Assembly (NCBI RefSeq): GCF_003226325.1
Contig: NZ_PDOD01000001.1
Span: 682,001-746,000 of the forward strand
Reading direction: 5' to 3'
Length of the DNA: 64,000 nt
Origin: Salipaludibacillus keqinensis
Lineage (GTDB): Bacteria > Bacillota > Bacilli > Bacillales > Salisediminibacteriaceae
Each line of letters begins with the position of its first letter. Positions within the stretch are counted from its first letter, which is position 1. The notes under the pieces are model-generated. The model worked only from the letters and a program-made list of their open reading frames with translations, did not search any database and was not told the DNA's origin. Position numbers and translations under genes: made by a program. Positions 32,849-41,211 of the stretch are shown here, one piece after another.

Positions 32849-34798
32849 ATGAGTGCCATCGTTGGGATACTAAATACTAACAAAATACCCGTTCCAACGG
32901 TTCAGAGCAAAAATATGATGTTGTCATTGCATCACTATCCTTCTGATGTTGTTCATGCTTGGCATAAAGAGTCGATTTTTATGGGTTGCTTGAATCAATG
33001 GATCACCCCGGAACAGATTGGTGAACAGTTACCTTATTATGATTACGAAAAACAATATGTGATTACAGCGGATGCGATTATTGATAATCGTCCAGAACTG
33101 TTTAGCATGTTGCAGGTTAAGCGGATAGATCAACAAGAGATGACCGATGCCAGACTTATATTACTGGCTTATGAAAAATGGGGAGAAGAATCCGTTAAAC
33201 ATCTTATTGGTGATTTTGCCTTCATGATTTGGGACGAGCGTAAACAGAAACTATTCGGAGCAAGAGATTTTTCAGGGGCGCGTACACTGTATTACTTCAA
33301 TGACTTCAACCGATTTGTTTTCTCAACAACGATTGCTCCTATGTTTACGTTGCCTTATATAAAGAAGGAATTAAATGAAGACTGGCTAGCCCAATTTATA
33401 GCCATTCCCAGTATGGTAGAAGCGGCGGATATGCAAGCGACCGTTTATAAAACTGTTGAACAAGTTCCACCATCACATACGATCACCGTTTTAGATGGAA
33501 AAGTGAAATTAACGAGATATATCACGATTGACGTTCGGGATAAATTGAAATTAAAGTCAAACGAAGAGTATGAAGAAGCATTCCGAGAAGTTTTTCAACG
33601 TGCTGTAGTTGATAGGACCAGAACATATGGGGAGGTAGGATCCCATTTGAGCGGGGGATTGGACTCTGGCACAGTGGTTAGTTTTGCTGCTAAAGAGCTA
33701 TTAAAAGAAGGCAAGACATTGCACACATTTAGTTATGTTCCGGAAGAAGACTTTAAAGATTGGACACCGAGTTACTATCAGCCCGATGAAAGTCCTTTAA
33801 TTAAAAAGACAATCGCGCACGTAGGTAATATTGATCCTGAATATATGAGGTTTGAAGGCAAAACTCCTTTGGCTGAAGTTGACGACATGTTGGGGATCAT
33901 GGAAATGCCTTATAAATTTTTTGAGAACACGTTTTGGTTAAAAGGAATTAATGAAGAAGCAAATCGAAAAGGAATAAAAATGCTGTTAAATGGAGCAAGG
34001 GGCAATCATTCTATTTCTTGGGGATCACTAAATTTAACCTACAGTTACTATGAATCTTTAATGAAAAAATTAATGTGGGTTCAATTATTTCGAGAGTTAG
34101 ATTCTTATTGCATAAATTTTCGGGCCGGAAAGTCCGATGTTGTTCCATTTATCGCCAAAAGAGTAATGAAGTCCTTTAGCTGGCAAACGAATAGTGATTA
34201 TCACTTCCCCAAGTTTGTTAATACATCATTGGCGAGAAGAACTGATGTATTTGCCAAACTAAACGATTATGGGATTGATATTTCAGGTAATTTTTCAGGT
34301 AACTTATCACAATATAGAAAGAAGTATTTCAAAGATCTATCTGCTTGGAATAAGAGTGGAGTCGTTGGAACGAAAATGTCTTTACGATATTCATTGTGGG
34401 ACCGTGATCCATCCAATGATTTAAGGGTGATTAAATTTTGCTTATCGTTACCTGAAGAACAATATGTCACTGAAGGTTTAGGGCGCTCCATTATAAGAAG
34501 AGCAACGATAAATATTCTGCCAGATCAAGTTAGACTTAACCAACGAAGTCGAGGTATTCAAGGTGCTGACGTCATCCATCGCATGAGTAAACAATGGAGA
34601 GGATTTAAAGATGAATTATGCAAGATGTCCAATGACGTGAGAATGGCTGATTTGTTAAACATTGATTTAGTGAAAACAGCCCTCTCTAAGATGGATGATC
34701 AACCTCGTCCAGATTTAATCTTTGAAGATGAATTTAAAATGTTAACACGTAGTTTGATTATTTATCGCTTTCTAGAAAAATCTGCTGAGAGGGGGTGA
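32849..34798 (+). CDS. Lasso peptide macrolactam synthetase (asparagine synthetase B-like cyclase)
   Basis: 649-aa lasso cyclase (C protein): adenylates the side-chain carboxylate of the ring Asp/Glu and joins it to the core N-terminus. The N-terminal glutaminase-like domain (MSAIVGILNTNKI, residues 1-~200) lacks the catalytic Cys2 of true asparagine synthetases, as expected for lasso cyclases. The ATP-pyrophosphatase domain has SHLSGGLDSGTVVSFAAKEL, the PP-loop, and RYSLWDRDPSNDLRVIKFCL. ATG 32849 follows GGGGGG with a 9-nt spacer. The stop is 4 bp before the precursor start, and seven genes from here to 39735 form one operon. Confidence 0.93.
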   Translation: MSAIVGILNTNKIPVPTVQSKNMMLSLHHYPSDVVHAWHKESIFMGCLNQWITPEQIGEQLPYYDYEKQYVITADAIIDNRPELFSMLQVKRIDQQEMTDARLILLAYEKWGEESVKHLIGDFAFMIWDERKQKLFGARDFSGARTLYYFNDFNRFVFSTTIAPMFTLPYIKKELNEDWLAQFIAIPSMVEAADMQATVYKTVEQVPPSHTITVLDGKVKLTRYITIDVRDKLKLKSNEEYEEAFREVFQRAVVDRTRTYGEVGSHLSGGLDSGTVVSFAAKELLKEGKTLHTFSYVPEEDFKDWTPSYYQPDESPLIKKTIAHVGNIDPEYMRFEGKTPLAEVDDMLGIMEMPYKFFENTFWLKGINEEANRKGIKMLLNGARGNHSISWGSLNLTYSYYESLMKKLMWVQLFRELDSYCINFRAGKSDVVPFIAKRVMKSFSWQTNSDYHFPKFVNTSLARRTDVFAKLNDYGIDISGNFSGNLSQYRKKYFKDLSAWNKSGVVGTKMSLRYSLWDRDPSNDLRVIKFCLSLPEEQYVTEGLGRSIIRRATINILPDQVRLNQRSRGIQGADVIHRMSKQWRGFKDELCKMSNDVRMADLLNIDLVKTALSKMDDQPRPDLIFEDEFKMLTRSLIIYRFLEKSAERG

Positions 34799-34802
34799 GA
34801 AA

Positions 34803-34967
34803 ATGAAAAAAAAGTGGGAAACACCTGATTTAGAAATTTTAAATATTAGTATGACAATGAACGGTCCTGGAAATGCAAACGCTGATTGTTTTGATGTTGG
34901 AGATGGAAATGGACAAGGCCAAGAAACACATGAAGGTCGGTCAAATGCTAGTTGCTTAGGTAGCTGA
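34803..34967 (+). CDS. Lasso peptide precursor (paeninodin-type leader, two-cysteine core)
   Basis: 54-aa precursor between cyclase and kinase genes, with GAGGGGGTGAG overlapping the cyclase stop. Leader MKKKWETPDLEILNISMTM has the W-x-x-P-x-L element recognised by the RRE and Thr at position -2. The predicted core (residues 20-54) starts NGPGNANADC and ends RSNASCLGS. Ring closure would join Asn1 to Asp9. Cys10 and Cys32 can form a disulfide within the tail, and the C-terminal Ser35 is the expected phosphorylation site. Asn as core residue 1 is unusual because Gly, Ala, Ser or Cys is typical; if Gly2 is first instead the ring would have eight members. Core limits are inferred. Confidence 0.88.
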   Translation: MKKKWETPDLEILNISMTMNGPGNANADCFDVGDGNGQGQETHEGRSNASCLGS

Positions 34968-34975
34968 TATTTTTA

Positions 34976-35013
34976 AACCCTTATGCTTTTAGTGAGTGTA
35001 AGGGTTACTTTAT
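34976..35013 (+). terminator. Stem-loop (attenuator) after the lasso precursor gene
   Basis: AACCCTTA / TAAGGGTT stem followed by ACTTTATT, positioned between precursor and kinase. Likely a partial terminator that keeps precursor mRNA above that of the enzymes. Confidence 0.6.
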
Positions 35014-35031
35014 TAGAAAGGAACATAGCCG

Positions 35032-35967
35032 ATGATTGAAACGGTAAAGACAACAGTTTATAAAGCTTTCGGATTAAATCTATCCAGTGTGTATTCATTA
35101 CCGGAGCTAGTTCAATGTAACACTGAAAATATAAATATAGACGTAAAAATACACAAATCTGAGCTAGATGAAGTGTGGCAAGAACAAGCACTTTCCACTC
35201 AAATGGCTGTTATTAAAGAACATTCAATCATGGTGATGATTCCAAATGTGGCCATTTTCTTAATTGAAAATGGTAAAGACATTCGGGTTTCTCCATTTAC
35301 AGGAGCAAAGGAGGACCAAATTCGCCTCTATCTGCTTGGAACATGCATGGGAGCAATTCTTATGCAACGAAAGATTCTTCCATTACACGGAAGTGCAATC
35401 GTTATCGAGGGCAAAGTTTATGTATTAGTAGGAGAATCCGGTGCTGGAAAGTCAACACTTGCCTCCGCTTTTTTACAAAAAGGATTTAAATTGGTGAGCG
35501 ATGACGTCATCCCTGTCATCTTTTCTGAAGATGGAATTCCTCTTGTTATCCCTGCTTACCCTCAACAGAAGCTTTGGCAAGAAAGTTTAGATTCTTTTGG
35601 AATAGATTCTAGTGACCTTAAACCTATTATTGATCGTGAGACTAAATATGCTGTACCGGTAAAATCTATGTTTTCAAATGAAATCCTACCTTTAGCTGGT
35701 GTATTTGAGTTGACGACAACGAAAGAAAACGAGATTCAGATCACAATAGTAGAGGGTCTTCAAAGATTTCCGACCTTATATCAACATACGTACCGTCAAT
35801 TCTTTCTTGAACAGGCGGGATTAATGAAATGGCATTTCCAAACATCAGTAAAGTTACTTAACAAATTGAAAGTTTACCAACTAAAACGGCCAGTTAATCG
35901 CTTTACAGCGAATGAGTTAACCTCACTGATTCTATCAACGATTTCAAAGGGGGAGAAGACATGTTAA
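35032..35967 (+). CDS. Lasso peptide kinase (HprK-like)
   Basis: 311-aa HPr-kinase-like protein. LHGSAIVIEGKVYVLVGESG and ESGAGKSTLASAFLQ form the P-loop, VSDDVIPVI is a second acidic motif for Mg/nucleotide. In the paeninodin system the equivalent kinase phosphorylates the C-terminal Ser of the precursor, and the precursor here ends in Ser, which fits. The N-terminal ~100 aa are not conserved with HprK. Overlaps the next gene by 7 bp. Confidence 0.88.
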   Translation: MIETVKTTVYKAFGLNLSSVYSLPELVQCNTENINIDVKIHKSELDEVWQEQALSTQMAVIKEHSIMVMIPNVAIFLIENGKDIRVSPFTGAKEDQIRLYLLGTCMGAILMQRKILPLHGSAIVIEGKVYVLVGESGAGKSTLASAFLQKGFKLVSDDVIPVIFSEDGIPLVIPAYPQQKLWQESLDSFGIDSSDLKPIIDRETKYAVPVKSMFSNEILPLAGVFELTTTKENEIQITIVEGLQRFPTLYQHTYRQFFLEQAGLMKWHFQTSVKLLNKLKVYQLKRPVNRFTANELTSLILSTISKGEKTC

Positions 35968-36260
35968 ATCAAAGCGCGGTTGATTTAACCCACTATATCT
36001 CGCAGAAAGAAGGAAATATCGTCAGCGACATGGACGGGGAAAAGGTCATGCTTAGCGTTAATAATGGTAAGTATTATAACTTAGGTGTGATGGGCGGAGA
36101 AATATGGGATATGTTGCATCAGCCCATTTCTATTGAGCTAATTGTAGAGGAATTACTGAATCGATATGACGTTGACTATGAGCAATGTAAACACCAAGTT
36201 CTTACCTTCTTGGACAAGTTAAGAGATGAAAGTTTGATAGAAATCACACCGAATAAATGA
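35961..36260 (+). CDS. PqqD-like RiPP recognition element (lasso B1)
   Basis: 99-aa stand-alone PqqD/RRE protein (B1). SDMDGEKVMLSVNNGKYYNL and GEIWDMLHQPISIELIVEEL, YDVDYEQCKHQVLTFLDKLR form the winged helix that binds the precursor leader and brings it to the B2 peptidase. The usual length for B1 is 80-100 aa. Start overlaps the kinase stop. Confidence 0.92.
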   Translation: MLNQSAVDLTHYISQKEGNIVSDMDGEKVMLSVNNGKYYNLGVMGGEIWDMLHQPISIELIVEELLNRYDVDYEQCKHQVLTFLDKLRDESLIEITPNK

Positions 36261-36279
36261 AGACAAAGGATGATGGCCC

Positions 36280-36753
36280 ATGCGAAAGATAGTCACTTTT
36301 TGGAGTATGCCACGGAAGATGAAAGGGATGGCTCTAGAAGCTTACTTGTATTTAGGATGGGCACGTGTGCTGAAGAAATTTCCATTCGCTAAAGTGGCTC
36401 CATCATTGGGGACTGCCATGGAAGAAACTTCGTTAGATATGAAGGAAGCGAATGTGAAGACGATTAAACAAATATCTTCAGCGATTCATTTAATGAGCTG
36501 CTACACGTTATGGGAAAGTCAGTGTCTTGTCAAAGCCATTGCTGCCATGAAGATGCTGGAAAAACGTCAGATCGAAAGCACACTTTATTTAGGCACAGGT
36601 AAAGATGAGAATGGGAAATTGATCGCTCATGCATGGTTAAGGAGTGGACCTTATTATGTATCAGGATCTGAAGGAATGGAAAAGTTCACGGTGATTGCTA
36701 GTTATGCAAAATCATTTCATCCAGAAAATCGTCAAGGAGAATCCTATGGATAA
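36280..36753 (+). CDS. Lasso leader peptidase (transglutaminase-like B2)
   Basis: 157-aa cysteine protease of the Transglut_core3 family that removes the leader. Catalytic Cys is in LWESQCLVKAIAAMKMLEKR, the His in LIAHAWLRSGPYYVSG. Works with B1. SD AAAGGATGATGG precedes ATG 36280; the stop overlaps the nucleotidyltransferase start. Confidence 0.92.
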   Translation: MRKIVTFWSMPRKMKGMALEAYLYLGWARVLKKFPFAKVAPSLGTAMEETSLDMKEANVKTIKQISSAIHLMSCYTLWESQCLVKAIAAMKMLEKRQIESTLYLGTGKDENGKLIAHAWLRSGPYYVSGSEGMEKFTVIASYAKSFHPENRQGESYG

Positions 36754-37927
36754 AATTCATTCTTTAAACATCAATCATTTATCGAAAGAAATGAAATTGA
36801 TCATTGCCTTATTAAAAGAAACAGACAAAGAACTCATAAGTCAGTCTGAAAAATTGACTGAAGGAATCGATTGGAATCATTTTTTGGACTTATCTTTTCA
36901 TCATCGTGTCTTTCCTATAATGAAGACAAAATTGAAATTTGTAGATACAGGGGCAAATGTTCCTTCATTTGTACTGGACGTCTTAGACAAGGAACATAAA
37001 AAGAATACATTTCAGATGCTGTTTTTGACGAGTGAAATGGAGAAAATCAGCAAAGTGTTTACAGCAAATCATCTTCGTTTACTGTTTCTAAAAGGACCCG
37101 TTGTGGCTCAGGCATTGTATGGGAATGTCTCTTTAAGGACATCTCATGACATAGATTTATTGGTGGATATTCACGATTATTCAAGGGCAAAGGATCAAAT
37201 GATTCAAATGGGGTTTGCTGAAAAAGATTACATCAAGTCCGTGTTAAATGATTGGAAGTGGCGTCATCACCATTCAGTTTTTCACCACCAAAAGTCAGGA
37301 ATTAAAGTAGAGATTCATTGGCGTCTTCATCCTGGACCTGGTTCAGAGCCTGATTTCAATGAATTGTGGAATAGAAGAAGTCAAAGTACATTAACAAAGC
37401 AGCCCATTTATCTTTTAGGCAATGAGGACTTATTTTACTTTCTAACAGCACATGGGGCACGGCATGGTTGGTCACGACTTCGTTGGCTCTATGATATTCA
37501 TCAACTGACTAAACAAGAAGTCAATTGGAGCAAAACGAGAACATTACTAAAGAAATATCATAGTGCTCAAATAGGGGGACAAGCTCTCGTATTAAGTAAG
37601 GTAATTTTTGGTTCCAATATAACTGCTCATGAGCAAAGAAAGCTAATGAATAATCGCTCAATGAAGCTTGCTCGTCATGCCATTTATTACTTAGAGAACA
37701 TGATCAACTTGCATGATGAGACGTTACCTCAAGACGTAGCTAAGTACCATAAACGTCACCTGTTTTCATTAATGTCCCTTCACCAGAAGACACTTTTTAC
37801 GCTAAGTTTTTTGTATCCTTATCCTGAAGATGCAGAACTTTTACCACTACCAAAACAGTTACACCTATTATATTTCCCTTTTCGTCCTTTTCTGTGGGCT
37901 TGGAGGAAAACGAGAGCGTTACCCTAG
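36746..37927 (+). CDS. Nucleotidyltransferase-family protein in lasso cluster (NTP_transf_5)
   Basis: 393-aa protein of the NTP_transf_5 family. Active site LYGNVSLRTSHDIDLLVDIH carries the D-x-D metal ligands, GIKVEIHWRLHPGPGSEPDF the third acidic residue. Related proteins (PsmN in the pseudomycoidin cluster) accompany the kinase and were linked, as I recall, to further modification of the C-terminal phosphate with sugars. The exact chemistry here is unknown. ATG 36746 is preceded by AAGGAG and overlaps the B2 stop; an upstream in-frame ATG at 36695 lies inside B2. Confidence 0.8.
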   Translation: MDKIHSLNINHLSKEMKLIIALLKETDKELISQSEKLTEGIDWNHFLDLSFHHRVFPIMKTKLKFVDTGANVPSFVLDVLDKEHKKNTFQMLFLTSEMEKISKVFTANHLRLLFLKGPVVAQALYGNVSLRTSHDIDLLVDIHDYSRAKDQMIQMGFAEKDYIKSVLNDWKWRHHHSVFHHQKSGIKVEIHWRLHPGPGSEPDFNELWNRRSQSTLTKQPIYLLGNEDLFYFLTAHGARHGWSRLRWLYDIHQLTKQEVNWSKTRTLLKKYHSAQIGGQALVLSKVIFGSNITAHEQRKLMNNRSMKLARHAIYYLENMINLHDETLPQDVAKYHKRHLFSLMSLHQKTLFTLSFLYPYPEDAELLPLPKQLHLLYFPFRPFLWAWRKTRALP

Positions 37928-37938
37928 GGAGGTTCACT

Positions 37939-39735
37939 ATGACTCATATCTTTTATTTTCTTAAACAAATTCATGCTTATGCTGGAAAATCGCTTTATGT
38001 TAACTTATTCGCCATGGCGTGTATAAGTATGCTTGAAGGCATAGGGATCCTTTTACTGATTCCGATGATCACAATGACAGGAATCGTTCAGCTGGACGCA
38101 GGAGGTACTCCAGTTGCGGGATTGTTTGAATTTCTGCAAGAAATCCCGGCTTCCATTGGTTTACCGGTGGTGTTAGCGATTTATGTGGTCATCGTGATTG
38201 GTCAAAATTTGTTACAAAAGTTTATCGCAATCAAAAACGCAAAGATTCAGCATGGTTTTTTCCGTCATATGAGAGTGGAAACGTATTCGGCCATTCTACA
38301 TGCCGATTGGAATTTTTTTATAAAAAATAGAAAGTCTGATCTGATTAACATTATGACCTCTGAAATAGCGAGAGCTAGTGCAGGAACGCATTCTTTCTTG
38401 CAATTTGTTTCGTCGTTGGTTTTTACATTGATTCAAATTGGGATAGCTTTTTGGCTGTCACCTAGCATTACGACGTTCGTGTTACTTTCCGGGCTCATTC
38501 TCATTTTCTTTTCTAGAAGCTTCCTTAAGCGATCACTGGCCCTTGGCGATCGGAATTTCACGTTAGGAAGATCCTACTTAGCGGGAATTACAGATCAAAT
38601 CAATGGCATTAAAGATATTAAAAGCAATACGTTAGAGCAATCAAGGATGGAATGGTATCGGAAAGTGACTCAGAGTATGGAGAATGAGCAAATCGAGTAC
38701 ACGAAGATGAAAACGACGTCTCAGTTATATTATAAAATGGCCTCCGCTGTTTTAATTGCCACCTTTATATTTATTGCTGTTAATATATACAACGCGCAAG
38801 CTGGGCAACTCATGTTAATTATCATTATCTTTTCACGTCTCTGGCCGAAAGTAACGGGTATTCAAAGTTCTATGGAAATGATTGCGTCGACTATTCCTTC
38901 TTTTAAAGCTGTGAAGCAGATGCAAGGGGAGTGTTTAGATTCTAGAGAAATTCTTGCTGGGGGAGATGAATTGAAACGAGAGGCTCTCCAAGTTAGACAA
39001 GGAATTACTTGTGAGAATATCAGTTTCCGATACAATCGTGACACACCTACTTACGCCTTGAAAGATATCGACATCTTTATTCCTACAAATCAAATGACCG
39101 CGATTGTCGGGCGATCAGGAGCGGGGAAAAGCACACTCATTGATTTACTCATGGGGCTTAATCAACCGGAGCAAGGCAAGATTCTTATTGATGGAGCGCC
39201 TCTAACGAGGGGAAATCTCCTTTCTTTAAGGAAAGCGATCAGTTATGTTCCTCAAGATCCATTTCTTTTTAATGCGACCATTCGTGAGAACATGCAATTA
39301 ATAGAGCCGAATGCGACAGAACAACAAATATGGGATGCTTTGGTGTTTTCTTCAGCAGCAGAGTTTGTCGGGAAACTTCCTGAAGGACTGGATACACTCA
39401 TTGGTGACCGAGGCATTAGATTGTCAGGTGGAGAACGCCAACGACTCGTATTAGCGAGAGTCATCTTGAGAAACCCGTCCATCCTTGTTTTGGATGAAGC
39501 GACGAGCTCTTTAGACACCGAGAACGAGGAGAAGATTCAGCAAGCATTAGAGAGATTAAAAGGAAAAATGACGATCATTGTCATCGCCCACAGATTATCA
39601 ACGATTCGCCATGCGGATCAGGTGATTGTATTGGAAGAAGGAGAAGTGATTCAAAGAGGAGAATTCGGACAGTTAGCAAAAGAGAAAACCAGTGTGTTCG
39701 GGAACTTGCTAAGAAACCAGATGAAAGCGACTTAA
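37939..39735 (+). CDS. Lasso peptide ABC exporter (transmembrane + ATPase)
   Basis: 598-aa half-transporter (D protein). N-terminal membrane domain of six helices (residues ~1-310), then the nucleotide-binding domain: Walker A VGRSGAGKSTLIDLLMG, Q-loop SYVPQDPFLFNATI, signature LSGGERQRLVLARVIL, Walker B SILVLDEATSSLD, H-loop IIVIAHRLSTIRHAD. Exports the mature peptide and confers self-immunity. ATG 37939 follows GGGAGG; overlap with the nucleotidyltransferase is avoided by this start. Last gene of the operon; terminator follows. Confidence 0.93.
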   Translation: MTHIFYFLKQIHAYAGKSLYVNLFAMACISMLEGIGILLLIPMITMTGIVQLDAGGTPVAGLFEFLQEIPASIGLPVVLAIYVVIVIGQNLLQKFIAIKNAKIQHGFFRHMRVETYSAILHADWNFFIKNRKSDLINIMTSEIARASAGTHSFLQFVSSLVFTLIQIGIAFWLSPSITTFVLLSGLILIFFSRSFLKRSLALGDRNFTLGRSYLAGITDQINGIKDIKSNTLEQSRMEWYRKVTQSMENEQIEYTKMKTTSQLYYKMASAVLIATFIFIAVNIYNAQAGQLMLIIIIFSRLWPKVTGIQSSMEMIASTIPSFKAVKQMQGECLDSREILAGGDELKREALQVRQGITCENISFRYNRDTPTYALKDIDIFIPTNQMTAIVGRSGAGKSTLIDLLMGLNQPEQGKILIDGAPLTRGNLLSLRKAISYVPQDPFLFNATIRENMQLIEPNATEQQIWDALVFSSAAEFVGKLPEGLDTLIGDRGIRLSGGERQRLVLARVILRNPSILVLDEATSSLDTENEEKIQQALERLKGKMTIIVIAHRLSTIRHADQVIVLEEGEVIQRGEFGQLAKEKTSVFGNLLRNQMKAT

Positions 39736-39769
39736 TCAGCTTCTAAGAATTAATTCCTTTTATGTAGAG

Positions 39770-39799
39770 ACACCGTCCAATAGGAACGGTGTTTTTTCT
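39770..39799 (+). terminator. Terminator of the lasso peptide operon
   Basis: ACACCGT-ccaatagga-ACGGTGT stem followed by TTTTTTC. Confidence 0.9.
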
Positions 39800-39916
39800 T
39801 TTGAATATTTAATTTTCAAATCCCTCAAAAATTTGTTGTCAAATTTCCATATTTATCATATAATTAATAGTACATTACATCACTAATGCACTATGCTTGT
39901 GAAGGGAGGGGTGGGC

Positions 39917-40303
39917 TTGTTTTTAAATACGGAAGGGTCAAAACCTATTTATATACAAATTGCTGAGTGGATTGAAACGGAAATTCTAAATGGAAATTTT
40001 GCCGTTGAAGAAAAAGTGAATTCTCAGTACCAGCTGGCTGAAATGTTTAACATTAATCCTGCTACGGCAGCTAAAGGGTTGAATATATTAGCTGATGAAG
40101 ACATTTTGTTTAAAAAACGGGGGTTGGGGATGTTCGTATCACCTGAAGCGAAACAACAAATTGTGAAAAAACGAAAAGAACAAACGCTAAAAAGACTAGT
40201 ACAAGAAGTAGTCCTCGAGGCGAGATACTTAGACGTAAGTGAACGAGAACTGATCCAGATGATTGAACAGGCAAACCAGAAAGGGGATGAAGAAGGAACA
40301 TGA
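39917..40303 (+). CDS. GntR family regulator, YtrA subfamily
   Basis: 128-aa regulator with winged helix-turn-helix (PIYIQIAEWIETEILNGNFA, YQLAEMFNINPATAAKGLNI) and a short C-terminal dimerisation tail, the YtrA-type layout that controls an adjacent ABC transporter, often in response to cell-wall-active agents. TTG 39917 is preferred (6 nt after AGGGAGGG); an ATG at 39893 overlaps that site. Stop overlaps the ATPase start, so regulator and transporter are cotranscribed. Confidence 0.88.
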   Translation: MFLNTEGSKPIYIQIAEWIETEILNGNFAVEEKVNSQYQLAEMFNINPATAAKGLNILADEDILFKKRGLGMFVSPEAKQQIVKKRKEQTLKRLVQEVVLEARYLDVSERELIQMIEQANQKGDEEGT

Positions 40304-41211
40304 ATATAATCGAAGTAAATAACCTTACGAAATCTTATGGTAAAACGAACGCCTTGAAACAGCTGTCTTTTTCAATAGAAGAAAATAAAATCACGGGGAT
40401 CATTGGACGTAACGGAGCAGGGAAGACGACCATGTTAAATATTCTAGCGGGATTTATTAAGCCGACCTCTGGAGAAGTAAGTGTATTTTCAGAGAATCCA
40501 TTTGATAATTTATTCGTATCCTCCCAGTCCATTCTAGTAGACGATACGATGATGTTACCCACAAGCTTATCGCTATCTGAATTATTGAAGGAAGCCTCGC
40601 GCTTTTATGAGCAATGGGATGAAACGTTAGCTCAACGATTATTTGACTATTTCTCTTTTGACCCTAATCAACATCACGATAAGCTATCGAAAGGGAAGAA
40701 AAGCACATTTAATACGATCCTAGGTTTAGCCTCGAGATGTCCGTTAACGATCTTTGACGAACCGACAATAGGGATGGATGAAGCGGTTCGAAAAGACTTT
40801 TACCGGGCGTTGTTGAAAGATTATTTGGCCCATCCGCGAACGATCTTGCTTTCTAGTCATCATTTAAATGAGATTGAAGATTTGTTAGAAGATGTATTGC
40901 TTATTAATGATGGTGCGACTTATTTACACATGCCAGTGTCAGAACTAAAGAGTTACGCGGTAGGGTTGAAAGGACCTGCTGATCTCGTAAAGAAATGGTC
41001 ACGAGGACGAATCAACCTTTCTAGCAAAAATCTAGGACCTTCTCAATTATATGTAGTGTTGGAAAACGATTTTTCTGCAGAATCATTAGAAGAGATGAAG
41101 CGCAGCGGAATAGAGCTTTCTTCGGTTTCATCCAGTGACGTCTGTGTCTATTTAACAAGCACTTCTAAAGGAGGGATCGATGATGTCTTCAGCGACCGTG
41201 AAACTAGCTGA
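40300..41211 (+). CDS. ABC transporter ATP-binding protein (YtrB-like)
   Basis: 303-aa ATPase. Walker A IGRNGAGKTTMLNILAG, Walker B LTIFDEPTIGMDEAVRK, switch His in ILLSSHHLNEIEDLL. The signature motif is degenerate (LSKGKKS in place of LSGGQ). The C-terminal ~80 aa extend past the core, as in YtrB/BcrA-like ATPases. Overlaps the next gene by about 30 bp. Confidence 0.9.
   Translation: MNIIEVNNLTKSYGKTNALKQLSFSIEENKITGIIGRNGAGKTTMLNILAGFIKPTSGEVSVFSENPFDNLFVSSQSILVDDTMMLPTSLSLSELLKEASRFYEQWDETLAQRLFDYFSFDPNQHHDKLSKGKKSTFNTILGLASRCPLTIFDEPTIGMDEAVRKDFYRALLKDYLAHPRTILLSSHHLNEIEDLLEDVLLINDGATYLHMPVSELKSYAVGLKGPADLVKKWSRGRINLSSKNLGPSQLYVVLENDFSAESLEEMKRSGIELSSVSSSDVCVYLTSTSKGGIDDVFSDRETS

Noticed and set aside
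32849-34798. Housekeeping asparagine synthetase
   Set aside because: Missing catalytic Cys2 in the glutaminase domain and position in the lasso operon indicate a cyclase.
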